The notes: generated from the letters alone by a model not told the origin. Shown: positions 7,953-16,424, counted from the stretch's first letter. The stretch: 64,000 nucleotides of DNA from Rhodocyclaceae bacterium (GCA_019455325.1 JACFMQ010000004.1:62001-126000); one strand, 5' to 3'. Made by a program: numbers and translations.

Positions 7953-8162
7953 TCAGCGGCGCTCGCGCTTCGGCGCCGGCTTGCCGGCGGCGGGCTTCTT
8001 CGCGGCCGTCTGTTTGACCGCGGCCGGCGCCGGCCGCGCCTGCACCGGCTTGCCGGCGACGACCTGGCCGTCCGGCGTCTCCGCCGCCTTCGGCAGCACG
8101 CGCTCGGCGGCGAAAGCCGGCGCCGCGAGCAGCGCGAGGCCGAGCATCGACAGGATTCTCAT
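7953..8162 (-). CDS. Small exported Ala/Lys/Pro-rich protein
   Basis: 69 residues: a clear signal peptide (MRILSMLGLALLAAPAFA|AERV) and a low-complexity basic tail (KQTAAKKPAAGKPAPKRERR). No domain recognised. Its ATG overlaps the rluE stop by 4 nt, which supports it being a real coupled gene. The basic tail could bind nucleic acid, polyphosphate or the cell surface, but nothing in the sequence decides this. Confidence 0.6.
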   Translation of the reverse strand: MRILSMLGLALLAAPAFAAERVLPKAAETPDGQVVAGKPVQARPAPAAVKQTAAKKPAAGKPAPKRERR

Positions 8163-8749
8163 CGTTCGTTTCCTTCAGGATTCCGTTCGCCGGCGAACTC
8201 GCCGTGGCCGCCGGAGAACTCGCGCCATTGGCCCGGCGCCAGCCCGTCCAGATCGACGGCGCCGACAGCATAGCGGATCAGCCGCAGGGTCGGAAAGCCC
8301 ACGTGCGCGGTCATCCGACGCACCTGCCGGTTCTTGCCCTCGCGCAGCGCGATCTCGATCCACGAGGTCGGGATCGCCTGGCGGAAGCGCACCGGCGGAT
8401 CGCGCGACCACAGGTTCGCCGGTTCGGGGATGCGGCGCACGGCGCAGGGCTGCGTCGTGAAGTCGGCGTAGCGCACGCCGCGCCGCAGGCGTTCGAGCGC
8501 AGCGTCGTCCGGCTCGCCCTCGACCTGCGCCCAGTAGGTCTTCGCCAGTTTGTGCTTCGGGTCGGCGATGCGCGCCTGCAGCGCGCCGTCGTCGGTGAGC
8601 ACGAGCAGGCCCTCGCTGTCGGCGTCGAGCCGCCCGGCGACGTACACGCCGGGCACCGGCAGCAGCGCCTTCAGCCCGCGCCAGCGGCCCTCCGGCGTGA
8701 ACTGGCTGAGGTAGCCGTAGGGCTTGTTGAGGAGGACGATGCGCGCCAT
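8159..8749 (-). CDS. rluE: 23S rRNA pseudouridine synthase RluE
   Basis: 196 residues of the RsuA/RluE family. The catalytic aspartate lies in GRLDADSEGLLVLTDDG, and the C-terminal half contains RFRQAIPTSWIEIALREG, NRQVRRMTAHVGFPTLRLIR and GQWRE, which match RluE closely. RluE modifies a single uridine in domain V of 23S rRNA. It lacks the S4 domain found in RsuA and RluB, as expected for RluE. First gene of the rluE-DUF192-ubiC cluster. Confidence 0.9.
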   Translation of the reverse strand: MARIVLLNKPYGYLSQFTPEGRWRGLKALLPVPGVYVAGRLDADSEGLLVLTDDGALQARIADPKHKLAKTYWAQVEGEPDDAALERLRRGVRYADFTTQPCAVRRIPEPANLWSRDPPVRFRQAIPTSWIEIALREGKNRQVRRMTAHVGFPTLRLIRYAVGAVDLDGLAPGQWREFSGGHGEFAGERNPEGNER

Positions 8750-8768
8750 CGCTGCGTTGCCGGGGGCG

Positions 8769-8802
8769 AAAAAACAGGGCGGACCGCCATCCGATCCGCC
8801 CC
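8769..8802 (-). terminator. Rho-independent terminator of nirJ-nirN
   Basis: On the minus strand GGGCGGA (8801-8795) pairs with TCCGCCC (8783-8777), followed by TG and six T (8774-8769), 19 nt after the nirN stop. Confidence 0.8.
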
Positions 8803-8820
8803 GCGTCGCCGCCTCGCGGC

Positions 8821-10422
8821 TCAGTGGCTGGTGCCTTCCGAGCGCGTGATCTTGTTCCAGACGTTGTACTTGCCGACCGGCTTCTTCGCCGGGATGCGCT
8901 TCACCTCGGCCAGCGTCTGCATGTCGATGACCACCAGCGCGCCCTCCATCTCCCACAGGCTGGCCAGCGCGTAGCGGCCGTCCTTGGTGAATTCGACGTG
9001 GGCCAGCGTCTCGCCCGGCGGGCCTTCGATCTCCTTGACCACCTCCAGCGTCTGCTTGTCGATGATCTGCAGCTTGTTCTTGTGCTCCTTGCTCATCATC
9101 GAGTCGGTGAAGGCGTAGCGCGTGTTCTCGTGACTGCGCATGAAGAAGCCGGGGCCGCGCGTCTTGATCTGCTTGACGTTCTCGAAGGTCTGCAGGTCGA
9201 TCACCGTGACCAGGCCCTCGTTCAGGTTCGGCGAGGCCATCACCGTGCGCTCCTTGCCGTCCGGGCCGGTCCACGCCCAGGTGATGCCGGAGCCGAGGTG
9301 CGGCATGCCCGGCATGTCCAGCTCGGCGACCTTCTTGCGGCCGTCCAGGTAGATCACCTGGCCCTTGCTCGCCGTACGCGAGGCGCCGAGGATTTCGTCG
9401 TAGCTCTGGGTGAAGAAGAAGTCGTCGAGGTAGTCCTTCAACAGCGTGCGGCGCGGGTAGAGGAAGCCCGGCTTGAAGTCGCCCTCCTTGTACTGGAAGT
9501 CGTGCACCAGGCCGTCGGCGACCGGCTCGACGTCAGGGTCGTAGCTGATCTCCCAGACTTCCGGCACGTCCTTCAGCGCGGCGACGAAGCTCTTCCGGGG
9601 CGTCGCGTCGTAGACCGCGGAGACGCGCGAGGTCTTGTCGCCCTTGGCGTTAACCACCGGGATGATGCGGTTCAGCGACAGATCCCTGGCGTCGAGCACG
9701 ACCAGCGTGTGCGGCAGGTAGTTGGCCACCATCACCCACTTGCCGTCGCCGGAGACGGCGGCGTTGCGCGTGTTCAGGCCGGCGCGGATCTCGGCCACCA
9801 CGGTCAGGTTCCACAGGTCGTACTTGGTGATCCAGCCGTCGCGCGACGCGAAGTAGACGAAGCGGCCGTCCGGCGAATACTTCGGCCCGCCGTGCAGCGC
9901 GAAGCGGCTGGGGAAGCGGTGCAGGCGTTCGAGCTTGTCGCCGTCGAGCACCGAGACGTGATGGTCGCCGGTCTCGACGACGATGAAGAGGTTCATCGGG
10001 TCGGCGCCCTGCAGGCCGGCCGACGGCTTGTTCGGCAGGTCGAGCGCGGCCGTGTCGACGATCTGCGTGGCCTTGATCTCGGCCGCGCCCCAGACCGGGG
10101 CCGGCACCACCTTGGTGTAGATGAACTCGGTCAGCGCCTCGACCTCCTTCGCCGTCAGCTTGTCGCCGAAGGGCGGCATCTGCGTCGCCGGCCGGCTGTC
10201 GCGGATGACCTTGGCCGCCTCGGGCTTGCGCAGCCGCTCCAGGTTCTCCGGCAGCAGCGCCGGGCCGACGCCGCCCAGGCGGTTCTCGCCGTGGCAGACG
10301 AGGCAGTGCTCCTTGTACAGCGCCACCGGGTCGGCAGCGCCCTCGGCGGCGCCGGCCAGCGAGGCCATGCCGGAAAGAAAGACCGCCAGATAGGCGGCGG
10401 ACAGCCAGAATCGCCAGCTCAT
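8821..10422 (-). CDS. nirN: NirN, c-type cytochrome with heme d1 propeller
   Basis: 533 residues: signal peptide (cleavage near AGA-AEG), a cytochrome c domain with CLVCH at residues 40-44 and candidate methionine ligand in TQMPPFGDK near 83, then an eight-bladed d1-type propeller (from about residue 125). NirN acts at the end of heme d1 synthesis, oxidising dihydro-heme d1 in the periplasm before transfer to nitrite reductase NirS. Segments such as FALHGGPKYSPDGRFVYFASRDGW and LTVVAEIRAGLNTRN fit NirN/NirF better than NirS. The ATG at 10422 overlaps the nirJ stop and has AGGAG upstream. NirS is the main alternative. Confidence 0.82.
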   Translation of the reverse strand: MSWRFWLSAAYLAVFLSGMASLAGAAEGAADPVALYKEHCLVCHGENRLGGVGPALLPENLERLRKPEAAKVIRDSRPATQMPPFGDKLTAKEVEALTEFIYTKVVPAPVWGAAEIKATQIVDTAALDLPNKPSAGLQGADPMNLFIVVETGDHHVSVLDGDKLERLHRFPSRFALHGGPKYSPDGRFVYFASRDGWITKYDLWNLTVVAEIRAGLNTRNAAVSGDGKWVMVANYLPHTLVVLDARDLSLNRIIPVVNAKGDKTSRVSAVYDATPRKSFVAALKDVPEVWEISYDPDVEPVADGLVHDFQYKEGDFKPGFLYPRRTLLKDYLDDFFFTQSYDEILGASRTASKGQVIYLDGRKKVAELDMPGMPHLGSGITWAWTGPDGKERTVMASPNLNEGLVTVIDLQTFENVKQIKTRGPGFFMRSHENTRYAFTDSMMSKEHKNKLQIIDKQTLEVVKEIEGPPGETLAHVEFTKDGRYALASLWEMEGALVVIDMQTLAEVKRIPAKKPVGKYNVWNKITRSEGTSH

Positions 10423-11627
10423 GCAGCACTCCTGTGGATTTTCTGAATACGCGTGTAGGGGGTGACGGTCAGGCGCTCGCCCGACGAGACGACGCCGATC
10501 TCGTCGTCGTCGAGGTAGCAGCCGGGGTCTTCGGCCCACGCATCGCCGGTGAGCTGCTGCGCGCGCACGCGCGTGTTGCCGTTGCAGATTTCGAGGTACC
10601 TGCACTCGCCGCAGCGCCCCTTGACCGCGCGCGGGTGCTGCTTGAGGCCGGCCATCAGCGGGTCCGAGGTATCCGGCCAGATCTGCGAGAACGGCCGCTG
10701 GCGGACGTTGCCGAGCGTGTGGTGCCACCACATGGTGTCCGGGTGCACGTTGCCGAGGTTGTCGATGTTGGCGACGTTCACGCCCGACGAGTTGCCGCCC
10801 CACTGGCGCAGCTTGGCCTCGACGTGCGCGGCGCGCTCGGGAAAGCGCTTCTGCACCCAGTGCAGGAAATAGACGCCGTCGGCGTCGTTGTTGCCGGTGG
10901 TGAATTCCTTGTGCAGGCCGCGCTGGCGGTATTCCCAGCAGGTGTCGAAGAGCAGGTCCATGGCCCGGCGCGTGAGCTGGTGGCGGGCGTCGTCCTTGCG
11001 GTTCTTGTTGCCGCGGCCGGCGTAGTTGAGGTGCGAGAAGTAGAAGCGGTCGATGCCTTCGTCCTCCACGAGCTTCAGCAGCCCGGGCAGGTCGTGCGCG
11101 TTGTCCTGCGTCATCGTGAAGCGCACGCCGATCTTCAGCCCCAGGTCGCGGCAGCGGCGGATGCCTTCGAGCGAGGCCTCGAAGGCGCCGTCCATGCGGC
11201 GGAACCTGTCGTGCGTGTCCTTGATGCCGTCGAGCGAGACGCCGACGTAGTTGAAGTCGCACTCGGCGATGCGGTCGATGTTCGAATCGTCGATCAGCGT
11301 GCCGTTCGACGACAGCCCGACGTAGAAGCCCAGCGCCTTCGCCCGCTTGGCGATGTCGAAGATGTCCGGACGCAGCAGCGGCTCGCCGCCGGAGAGGATC
11401 AGCACCGGCACGCGGAAGGCTTTGAGGTCGTCCATCACGCCGTGGATTTCCTCGGTCGTCAGCTCGCCGGGAAAGTCCTTGTCGGCCGAGATCGAGTAGC
11501 AATGCTTGCAGGTCAGGTTGCAGCGGCGGATCAGGTTCCAGATCACCACCGGACCCGGCGGATTGCGCTTCGGCCCGAGCGGCGTCGGCGACGCGATCTC
11601 GTCCATGTACTGGGATATGCGGAACAT
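10419..11627 (-). CDS. nirJ: NirJ, radical SAM enzyme of heme d1 synthesis
   Basis: 402 residues. The radical SAM cluster cysteines are C36, C40 and C43 (CNLTCKHC), with LILSGGEPLLRPD and GVSLDGIKDTHDRFR typical of the fold. A C-terminal SPASM-like cysteine region (KGRCGECRYLEICNG ... DPGCY) would bind a second cluster. NirJ removes the two propionate side chains of didecarboxysiroheme and leaves oxo groups. I chose ATG at 11627, which gives the common start MFRISQYMDEI. It is coupled to nirN (ATGA) and preceded by an FNR-type promoter. No nirS, nirF, nirD/L/G/H or nirE is present nearby. Confidence 0.88.
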   Translation of the reverse strand: MFRISQYMDEIASPTPLGPKRNPPGPVVIWNLIRRCNLTCKHCYSISADKDFPGELTTEEIHGVMDDLKAFRVPVLILSGGEPLLRPDIFDIAKRAKALGFYVGLSSNGTLIDDSNIDRIAECDFNYVGVSLDGIKDTHDRFRRMDGAFEASLEGIRRCRDLGLKIGVRFTMTQDNAHDLPGLLKLVEDEGIDRFYFSHLNYAGRGNKNRKDDARHQLTRRAMDLLFDTCWEYRQRGLHKEFTTGNNDADGVYFLHWVQKRFPERAAHVEAKLRQWGGNSSGVNVANIDNLGNVHPDTMWWHHTLGNVRQRPFSQIWPDTSDPLMAGLKQHPRAVKGRCGECRYLEICNGNTRVRAQQLTGDAWAEDPGCYLDDDEIGVVSSGERLTVTPYTRIQKIHRSAA

Positions 11628-11652
11628 CGGAAAAGCCTTGGTTGGGGTAGGC

Positions 11653-11696
11653 GTATTAGAAGTCAGGCCGCCGGCCCCGGCCTTGACGTGGATCAA
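11653..11696 (-). promoter_or_regulatory. nirJ: FNR/DNR-type promoter of nirJ-nirN
   Basis: TTGACGTGGATCAA at 11683-11696 matches the FNR/DNR/NNR consensus TTGAT-N4-ATCAA. On the minus strand a -10 hexamer TAATAC (11658-11653) places the transcription start near 11647, so the box centre sits at about -42, the class II activator position. This predicts induction under low oxygen or by nitric oxide. Confidence 0.85.
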
Positions 11697-11776
11697 CCGA
11701 ATCCGGTTCGCGCCGGCGGCCGCCGCTTCGCCGCATAATCGCAGCGTCAGCCACCCGTCACGAACAGGAGACCGCC

Positions 11777-12097
11777 ATGCAGATGACCACCACCCCGAAC
11801 TTCGAAGGCCGCCGCATCGTCCGCTACTGCGGCGTCGTCGCCGGCGAGGCGATCCTCGGCGCCAATCTCTTCAAGGACATCTTCGCCAACATCCGCGACC
11901 TCGTCGGCGGCCGCTCGGCGACCTACGAGAAGGAGCTGCAGCGCGCCCGCGACATCGCCCTCAAGGAACTCGGCGAACGCGCCGCCGAGCTGGGCGCCAA
12001 CGCCGTCGTCGGCATCGACCTCGACTACGAGGTGATGGGCGAGAGGAACGGCATGCTGATGGTCTCGGCCAGCGGCACCGCCGTCGTCGTCGAGTGA
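11777..12097 (+). CDS. YbjQ/UPF0145 family protein
   Basis: 106 residues. YbjQ family features are the N-terminal [27 protein letters not shown] and the conserved C-terminal [25 protein letters not shown]. These are small soluble proteins with a pentameric dodecin-like fold in known structures and no settled function. Start ATG has AGGAG 7 nt upstream. Divergent from nirJ with about 80 nt between the FNR box and this start. Confidence 0.85.
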   Translation: MQMTTTPNFEGRRIVRYCGVVAGEAILGANLFKDIFANIRDLVGGRSATYEKELQRARDIALKELGERAAELGANAVVGIDLDYEVMGERNGMLMVSASGTAVVVE

Positions 12098-12107
12098 CGG
12101 CGCCGGT

Positions 12108-12656
12108 TCACAACAGGAAGGGCACGAACATGCGCGTGCGCGCGCGGTAGTCGGCATAGGCCGCGCCGAAGTGGGCGAGGCACTCGCGCTCGTCGCGGCG
12201 GGCGGTGACGTAGAGGAGGACGCTGCCGACGGCGGCGATGCCGGCGGCCGGCCAGTTCGGCAACTGGAAGAAGAGCCCCCAGGTCAGCGCCAGCAGCGAG
12301 GCGTACATCGGATGGCGGATGTAGGCGAAGACGCCGCCGGTGACGAGGGCGCCGGTCTTTTCCCAGTCGTAGAGCGCCGCGTCCTCGCGGCCGGCGTTGC
12401 GCCCACCGCGGCGGACCAGCGTCGCCGCGCCGACGGCGGCGAGGGCGAGGCTCGTCGCCAGCAGCATCCAGGAGACGAGCTGCAGCGGCGACAGCCGCGC
12501 CGAGCCCCAGGGCATGTGGTTGACCACGGCCAGGCCGAGGATGCATTCCCAGGCGAAGAAACGGTAGAAGCCGTGGCTGCCCGGCCGCCGCAGCGGCCTG
12601 CGCGACAGCCAGGCGAGCAGCGCGCTGCCGGCGAGGAAGGCGAAGGCGGCGGCCAC
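12108..12656 (-). CDS. Isoprenylcysteine methyltransferase-like membrane protein
   Basis: 182 residues with four or five hydrophobic helices and the PEMT/ICMT core motif TGGVFAYIRHPMYASLLALTW, plus the C-terminal RDERECLAHFGAAYADYRARTRMFVPFLL with its conserved E and R residues. Such bacterial proteins are S-adenosylmethionine-dependent methyltransferases with unknown acceptor. It ends 11 nt from the stop of the ybjQ-like gene in convergent orientation. Confidence 0.8.
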   Translation of the reverse strand: MAAAFAFLAGSALLAWLSRRPLRRPGSHGFYRFFAWECILGLAVVNHMPWGSARLSPLQLVSWMLLATSLALAAVGAATLVRRGGRNAGREDAALYDWEKTGALVTGGVFAYIRHPMYASLLALTWGLFFQLPNWPAAGIAAVGSVLLYVTARRDERECLAHFGAAYADYRARTRMFVPFLL

Positions 12657-12675
12657 GGTCGGCGGCGCGGCGGCT

Positions 12676-12945
12676 TCAGCCTTCCGCCGGCGGGCTGGCG
12701 AACTTGCCGGTGCCGGTGGCCTTCTCGTAGGCGTCCCAGGCCCGGTCGTAGCGCCGGCGGTGCCAGAAGTTGGCGCCGAGCAGCACGCCGACGCCGATGA
12801 TCGCCGGCCAGGTCCACGAGTCGTAGATGGCGGCTTCGAGGTACATGGCGGAGAGCACGGCGATCCCCCAGCGCAGGCGCTCGACCAGCCGCAGCTCGGC
12901 GTCGGCGATGCGCGTGCGCACCTTCAGTTCCTCGATTTCGGTCAT
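12676..12945 (-). CDS. Small two-helix membrane protein
   Basis: 89 residues: an N-terminal amphipathic/coiled stretch (MTEIEELKVRTRIADAELRLVERL), two hydrophobic segments (WGIAVLSAMYLEAAIY and WPAIIGVGVLLGANFW) and a charged tail. Start ATG at 12945 has GGAGG upstream on the minus strand. No named family recognised. It precedes the ICMT-like gene by 19 nt and is probably cotranscribed. Confidence 0.7.
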   Translation of the reverse strand: MTEIEELKVRTRIADAELRLVERLRWGIAVLSAMYLEAAIYDSWTWPAIIGVGVLLGANFWHRRRYDRAWDAYEKATGTGKFASPPAEG

Positions 12946-13114
12946 CGTCTGCCTCCGGCTTGAAAATTGTTGAGGGCCGCCATTTTCGCACGACGGCGCC
13001 CGCGGGTGCGCCGGCCCTGGCGGGCGGGATGCTGTACGCGGCCATGCCGTGATCGTAAGATCGGCGGACTTGCCGGCGCCCGATGCACGCCCCCGATTCC
13101 ACAGGAGCCCAACC

Positions 13115-13591
13115 ATGAAGAAAGCGCACTGCTGCCTCGCCGCCCTGGCGATGGGCATGGGCCTGAACGCCTGCGCCACCCCCGACGGAAACGTCAAGCC
13201 CTACCCGCCGGCGGCCGAGGGCCGCAGCCGCCACGTCATCCAATTGCCGCAACAGGCCAACGAGCAGGATTTCAAGGTGGAGCTGATCGCCGGCAGGACG
13301 ATGGAAATCGACTGCAACCATCACCGCCTGGGCGGCGAATGGCAGGAAAAGACCGTGCAGGGCTGGGGCTACTCCTACTACGAATTGAGCGAAGCGGGCC
13401 CCGGCGTCAGCACGATGATGGCCTGCCCGCCGGGCAGCGCCCGGCGGGCCTTCGTGCAGGTAGGCGGCGGGCCGATGCTGGTGCGCTACAACAGCAAGCT
13501 GCCGCTGGTGCTGTACGCGCCGAACGACGTGGAGGTGCGCTACCGGGTGTGGTCGGCGGCGCCGGAAAGCACGCCGGCACCGCGTCGCTGA
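13115..13591 (+). CDS. eco: Ecotin-like serine protease inhibitor, predicted lipoprotein
   Basis: 158 residues. The mature part matches ecotin along its length: RHVIQLPQQ, FKVELIAGRTMEIDCNHHRLGG, VQGWGYSYYEL, VSTMMACP (reactive loop with P1 methionine and the disulfide cysteine), LVRYNSKLPLVLYAPNDVEVRYRVW. Ecotin is a periplasmic dimer that inhibits trypsin-like proteases and elastase. The N-terminus ends in LNAC, a lipobox, so this copy is probably lipid-anchored, unlike soluble E. coli ecotin. ACAGGAG precedes the ATG. Confidence 0.93.
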   Translation: MKKAHCCLAALAMGMGLNACATPDGNVKPYPPAAEGRSRHVIQLPQQANEQDFKVELIAGRTMEIDCNHHRLGGEWQEKTVQGWGYSYYELSEAGPGVSTMMACPPGSARRAFVQVGGGPMLVRYNSKLPLVLYAPNDVEVRYRVWSAAPESTPAPRR

Positions 13592-13726
13592 TCCGCGTAT
13601 GGGGACAGGCCCAGCCGGTGCTGCAGGTGCCGGATGGCGGGTATATTCACCAACAACCGTACCCAAGCGGTCCGTTTGCCGGCGGAAAGCCGCTTTCCCG
13701 ACCATGGGCACGATGCAGCGACAAAG

Positions 13727-13769
13727 CGGCCTCGGCGCCTTTCGAGCGTCGAGGCCGTTGCATTTGTTT
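13727..13769 (+). terminator. Terminator between ecotin and the TonB receptor gene
   Basis: CGGCCTCG (13727-13734) pairs with CGAGGCCG (13750-13757), extended inward by CGC/GCG, followed by T-rich TTGCATTTGTTT. It reads best on the plus strand and may work in both directions between these convergent genes. Confidence 0.7.
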
Positions 13770-13791
13770 CCGATGGACCGCGTGCGGCGGG

Positions 13792-16188
13792 TCAGAAGTC
13801 GTAGCGCAAACCGGCATTGAAGCTGCGCGGCGCGCCCCAGGTATAGCCCACGCCTTGCCAGTCGCTGATGACGCCGCCGAAGTACTTCTTGTCCAGTGCG
13901 TTGTTGATGTTCGCGCTGATGCTGAGCTTGTCGTTGACCTGGTAGCGGGCCATCAGATCCAGCAGCCAGAAGCTGTCTTGTACGAGCGCTCCGCCGCTGG
14001 TCCTGCTCTGCCAGCGGGCCGCGGCGCCGATGGTCAGCCGGTGCCAGGGCTGGTAGGTCGTGCCGATCTTGAACTGGCGCCGGGGATACTGGCTGGCGGT
14101 GCTCAGGCTGCTGTCGTTCATCACATAGCTGCCCTGGGCCTGCCAACCGCGTGCCAGTTCGCCGGAGAGCTCCAGCTCGTAGCCGCGCCGCGAAGCGCCC
14201 ATGACGGCGCGGTAGGCCGCCGCGCCGCCCGGCGTGCGGCCTCCGGAGGCCTCGGCTTCGTTGTCGGTCCTGATCCAGAAATGGCTGATGCCGGCGTTCA
14301 GGCGCTTGCCGAAGAATTCGCCCTTGGCGCCCACCTCGTAGGTCAGCCCTTCGCGCGGCGCCAGGGTGCGGCCCTGTTCATCCTGCGCGGTCTGAGCGTC
14401 GAAGATGTTGGCGTAGCTGCCGTAAAGGGAAATGTCGTCACTGAGGTCGAACACGAGCCCCGCGTAAGGCGTCACCACGCCCGACTCATCCAGCGAGTAG
14501 GTCATCCACTGGCCGCCGAAGCTCGACAGCTGGTAGTCGGTCACACGCACACCCGCGATCAGCTTGAGCGGATCGGCCAGGCTGAAGCGTCCGGCCGCCG
14601 ACACGTAGCGCTGCCGGTGGCTGAAGCGATCGAGGTCGTAGGTCCACCGGGTCATGTCCGCAAACTTCGGCAACGCAGGGCCGCCCTGTGCATAGTCGAG
14701 GCCGAGGCTGGCCAGCGGGATGCCGTAGGTGCCGTTGGCGCGATCCATGTCGGAACGCGAGCGCGCGGCGCCGGCGGCGATGCGCAACTCATGCTGGCGG
14801 CCGAACAGTTCGAAGGGCCCCTTGAGCTCGAAGTCGATGCCCGAATTGCGGTTTTCGGCGTTCACATAGTGGTTCTGGTTGGCGGTCCCCGGCCACCTGA
14901 TGTAGCCAAACAGCAACTCGGGCGTCTCGATGCGCTCGTCGGACACATGCAGGCTGGCCGTCCAGCCGGTGGCAAAGCGGTGCTCCAGCCGGGCGAAGAC
15001 GCTGGTCGTCTCCTGCTCGTAACCCGACCAGGGCGTACCCAGGTTGAACGAGCGCGGCATCAGCGCCAGGCGCTGCCCGCCCCGGTACGCGGGGATGGTG
15101 TCGTACAACGCGATGCCGCGGTGCTCGCGCTTGCGGTAGGTGATGCCGCCGCTGAGCAATGTGTCGGGGCCGAGATCGGCCTCCAGCGTGCCGAACAGCG
15201 TGCGGAAGCGCTGCGTTTCGCCGTCGCGGAAGGTGTCTCCCTGGCCCGCGGCCGCCGCGATGCGGCCGCGCAGCGTGCCCGCCGCATTCAGCGGGCCGCT
15301 CAGATCCGCTTCGGCGCGCTGCCTGTCCCAACTCCCCGCGCTTACCCCGGCTTTGGCCTGGAGCTCCTGTGTCGGCCGCTTGCGGATGCGGTTGACGGTG
15401 GCGCCGGCGTAGCCATAGCCGGCGGTCAGGCCGGCGGAGCCCTTGAGCACCTCGACGCGGTCGATGTCCGTCAGGTCGTCCAGATCGTAGTGCATCCCGC
15501 CGAAATAGCTCCAGCCGCCGGAAATCTGCCGGAATCCATCGGTCTGGAAATTGACCGCCGCGCCGCGCGCCTGGTAACCGACCGCCGTGCCGTACTGGAG
15601 AACGGCGATGCCGGGCGTCTGCTCCAGCACGTCGGTGAGCGTCTCCAGCTTGAAGTCCTCGATGCGCTGGCGCGTCATCACCGTGACCGACTGCGGCGTC
15701 TCGCGCAGGCTCAGGGCCAGGCCGGTGGCGGTCCTGCTCGGGCCGCGCTGGGTGTAGCTGCCGGTGCCTTCGGTGATGCCGCTGCGTTCGGCCCCGGCCG
15801 TGACGGTGACTGGTGTCAGTTGAGCCTCGTCGCCGCGGCTCTGCGGCGCCTTCTCCAGCGTATAGCCGTTGCCCTGCCGCACCGCGACCAGCCCGCTGCC
15901 GGCCAGCAGGCGACGGAGCGCCTGCTCGGCGCCATGACGGCCCTGCACGCCGGGGCTATGCCTGCCGCCGCCGGCGAGCTCCGGGGCGAAGGAGACATTG
16001 ATCCGGGTCTGCGCGGCGAAGGCCGTCAGCGCGTTCTGCAGCGGGCCGGCGGAGATGGCGAAGTCGAAGGCGGCTTCCTGCGCCCGGACGGCGGCAGGCA
16101 GGGTCAGCGCGGCACCGGCCGCGCCGAGGAAGGCGAGGTGCAGGGCAAGCGCCAGCGGGCGCAGCAGTTTGGGCGGGTGTTTGCTCAT
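13792..16188 (-). CDS. TonB-dependent siderophore receptor with STN signalling domain
   Basis: 798 residues. Signal peptide (cleavage near VRAQ-EAA), an STN domain at about 38-110 (FDFAISAGPLQNALTAFAAQ), a TonB box (LTPVTVTAG), a plug with ETPQSVTVMTRQRIEDF and IDRVEVLKGSAGLTAGYGYAGATVN, and a 22-strand barrel ending in LRYDF. The STN domain marks it as a transducer that signals substrate binding through FecR and FecI. It resembles FpvA/FoxA/FhuE-type ferric-siderophore receptors; the substrate cannot be read from sequence. Start chosen at MSKHPPK; an ATG 39 nt upstream is possible. Confidence 0.92.
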   Translation of the reverse strand: MSKHPPKLLRPLALALHLAFLGAAGAALTLPAAVRAQEAAFDFAISAGPLQNALTAFAAQTRINVSFAPELAGGGRHSPGVQGRHGAEQALRRLLAGSGLVAVRQGNGYTLEKAPQSRGDEAQLTPVTVTAGAERSGITEGTGSYTQRGPSRTATGLALSLRETPQSVTVMTRQRIEDFKLETLTDVLEQTPGIAVLQYGTAVGYQARGAAVNFQTDGFRQISGGWSYFGGMHYDLDDLTDIDRVEVLKGSAGLTAGYGYAGATVNRIRKRPTQELQAKAGVSAGSWDRQRAEADLSGPLNAAGTLRGRIAAAAGQGDTFRDGETQRFRTLFGTLEADLGPDTLLSGGITYRKREHRGIALYDTIPAYRGGQRLALMPRSFNLGTPWSGYEQETTSVFARLEHRFATGWTASLHVSDERIETPELLFGYIRWPGTANQNHYVNAENRNSGIDFELKGPFELFGRQHELRIAAGAARSRSDMDRANGTYGIPLASLGLDYAQGGPALPKFADMTRWTYDLDRFSHRQRYVSAAGRFSLADPLKLIAGVRVTDYQLSSFGGQWMTYSLDESGVVTPYAGLVFDLSDDISLYGSYANIFDAQTAQDEQGRTLAPREGLTYEVGAKGEFFGKRLNAGISHFWIRTDNEAEASGGRTPGGAAAYRAVMGASRRGYELELSGELARGWQAQGSYVMNDSSLSTASQYPRRQFKIGTTYQPWHRLTIGAAARWQSRTSGGALVQDSFWLLDLMARYQVNDKLSISANINNALDKKYFGGVISDWQGVGYTWGAPRSFNAGLRYDF

Positions 16189-16263
16189 GTCGTGGGTTCC
16201 TCGAAGAGTTGGTGGCATGGCGCGCATGGGGCGCTCATGCCTTCAAGTCGTTCGAGAACTGCG

Positions 16264-16292
16264 AATCGACAACACCTGATGGAAATTTTTCA
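16264..16292 (-). promoter_or_regulatory. Possible FecI-type promoter of the receptor gene
   Basis: On the minus strand TGAAAAATTT (16292-16283) followed 13-15 nt later by GTCGATT (16270-16264) resembles the -35/-10 arrangement used by FecI-like sigma factors. Weak consensus, proposed mainly because the receptor belongs to a FecIR system. Confidence 0.3.
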
Positions 16293-16380
16293 GACAGCAG
16301 GATGCGAAACACATCCAAGAGGGCTTTCGACGGTCTCGATATCGTGATCACGAGTGTCGATCGTATTGACACGAAAGATT

Positions 16381-16420
16381 TTTCCTTTCAAATTATCAAA
16401 AATTTTCAATCGAAAGGAAA
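16381..16420 (+). promoter_or_regulatory. Inverted repeat covering the ribosome binding site
   Basis: TTTCCTTTC (16381-16389) is the exact complement of GAAAGGAAA (16412-16420), with a 22-nt A/T-rich loop. The right arm contains the purine-rich ribosome binding site 5 nt before the ATG at 16425, so the RNA hairpin would hide it. Confidence 0.55.
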
Positions 16421-16424
16421 GATC

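Noticed and set aside
8821-10422. Assignment as nitrite reductase NirS
   Set aside because: Its propeller sequence fits NirN/NirF-type motifs better and it is coupled to nirJ; NirS not fully excluded without alignment.
13592-13791. Possible gene between ecotin and the receptor gene
   Set aside because: No frame with recognisable protein features; the stretch is explained by a terminator hairpin and spacer.
16343-16371. Short dyads CGTGATCACG and GTGTC/GACAC as named operators
   Set aside because: Too short and without a known consensus; recorded only as part of the A/T-rich leader.
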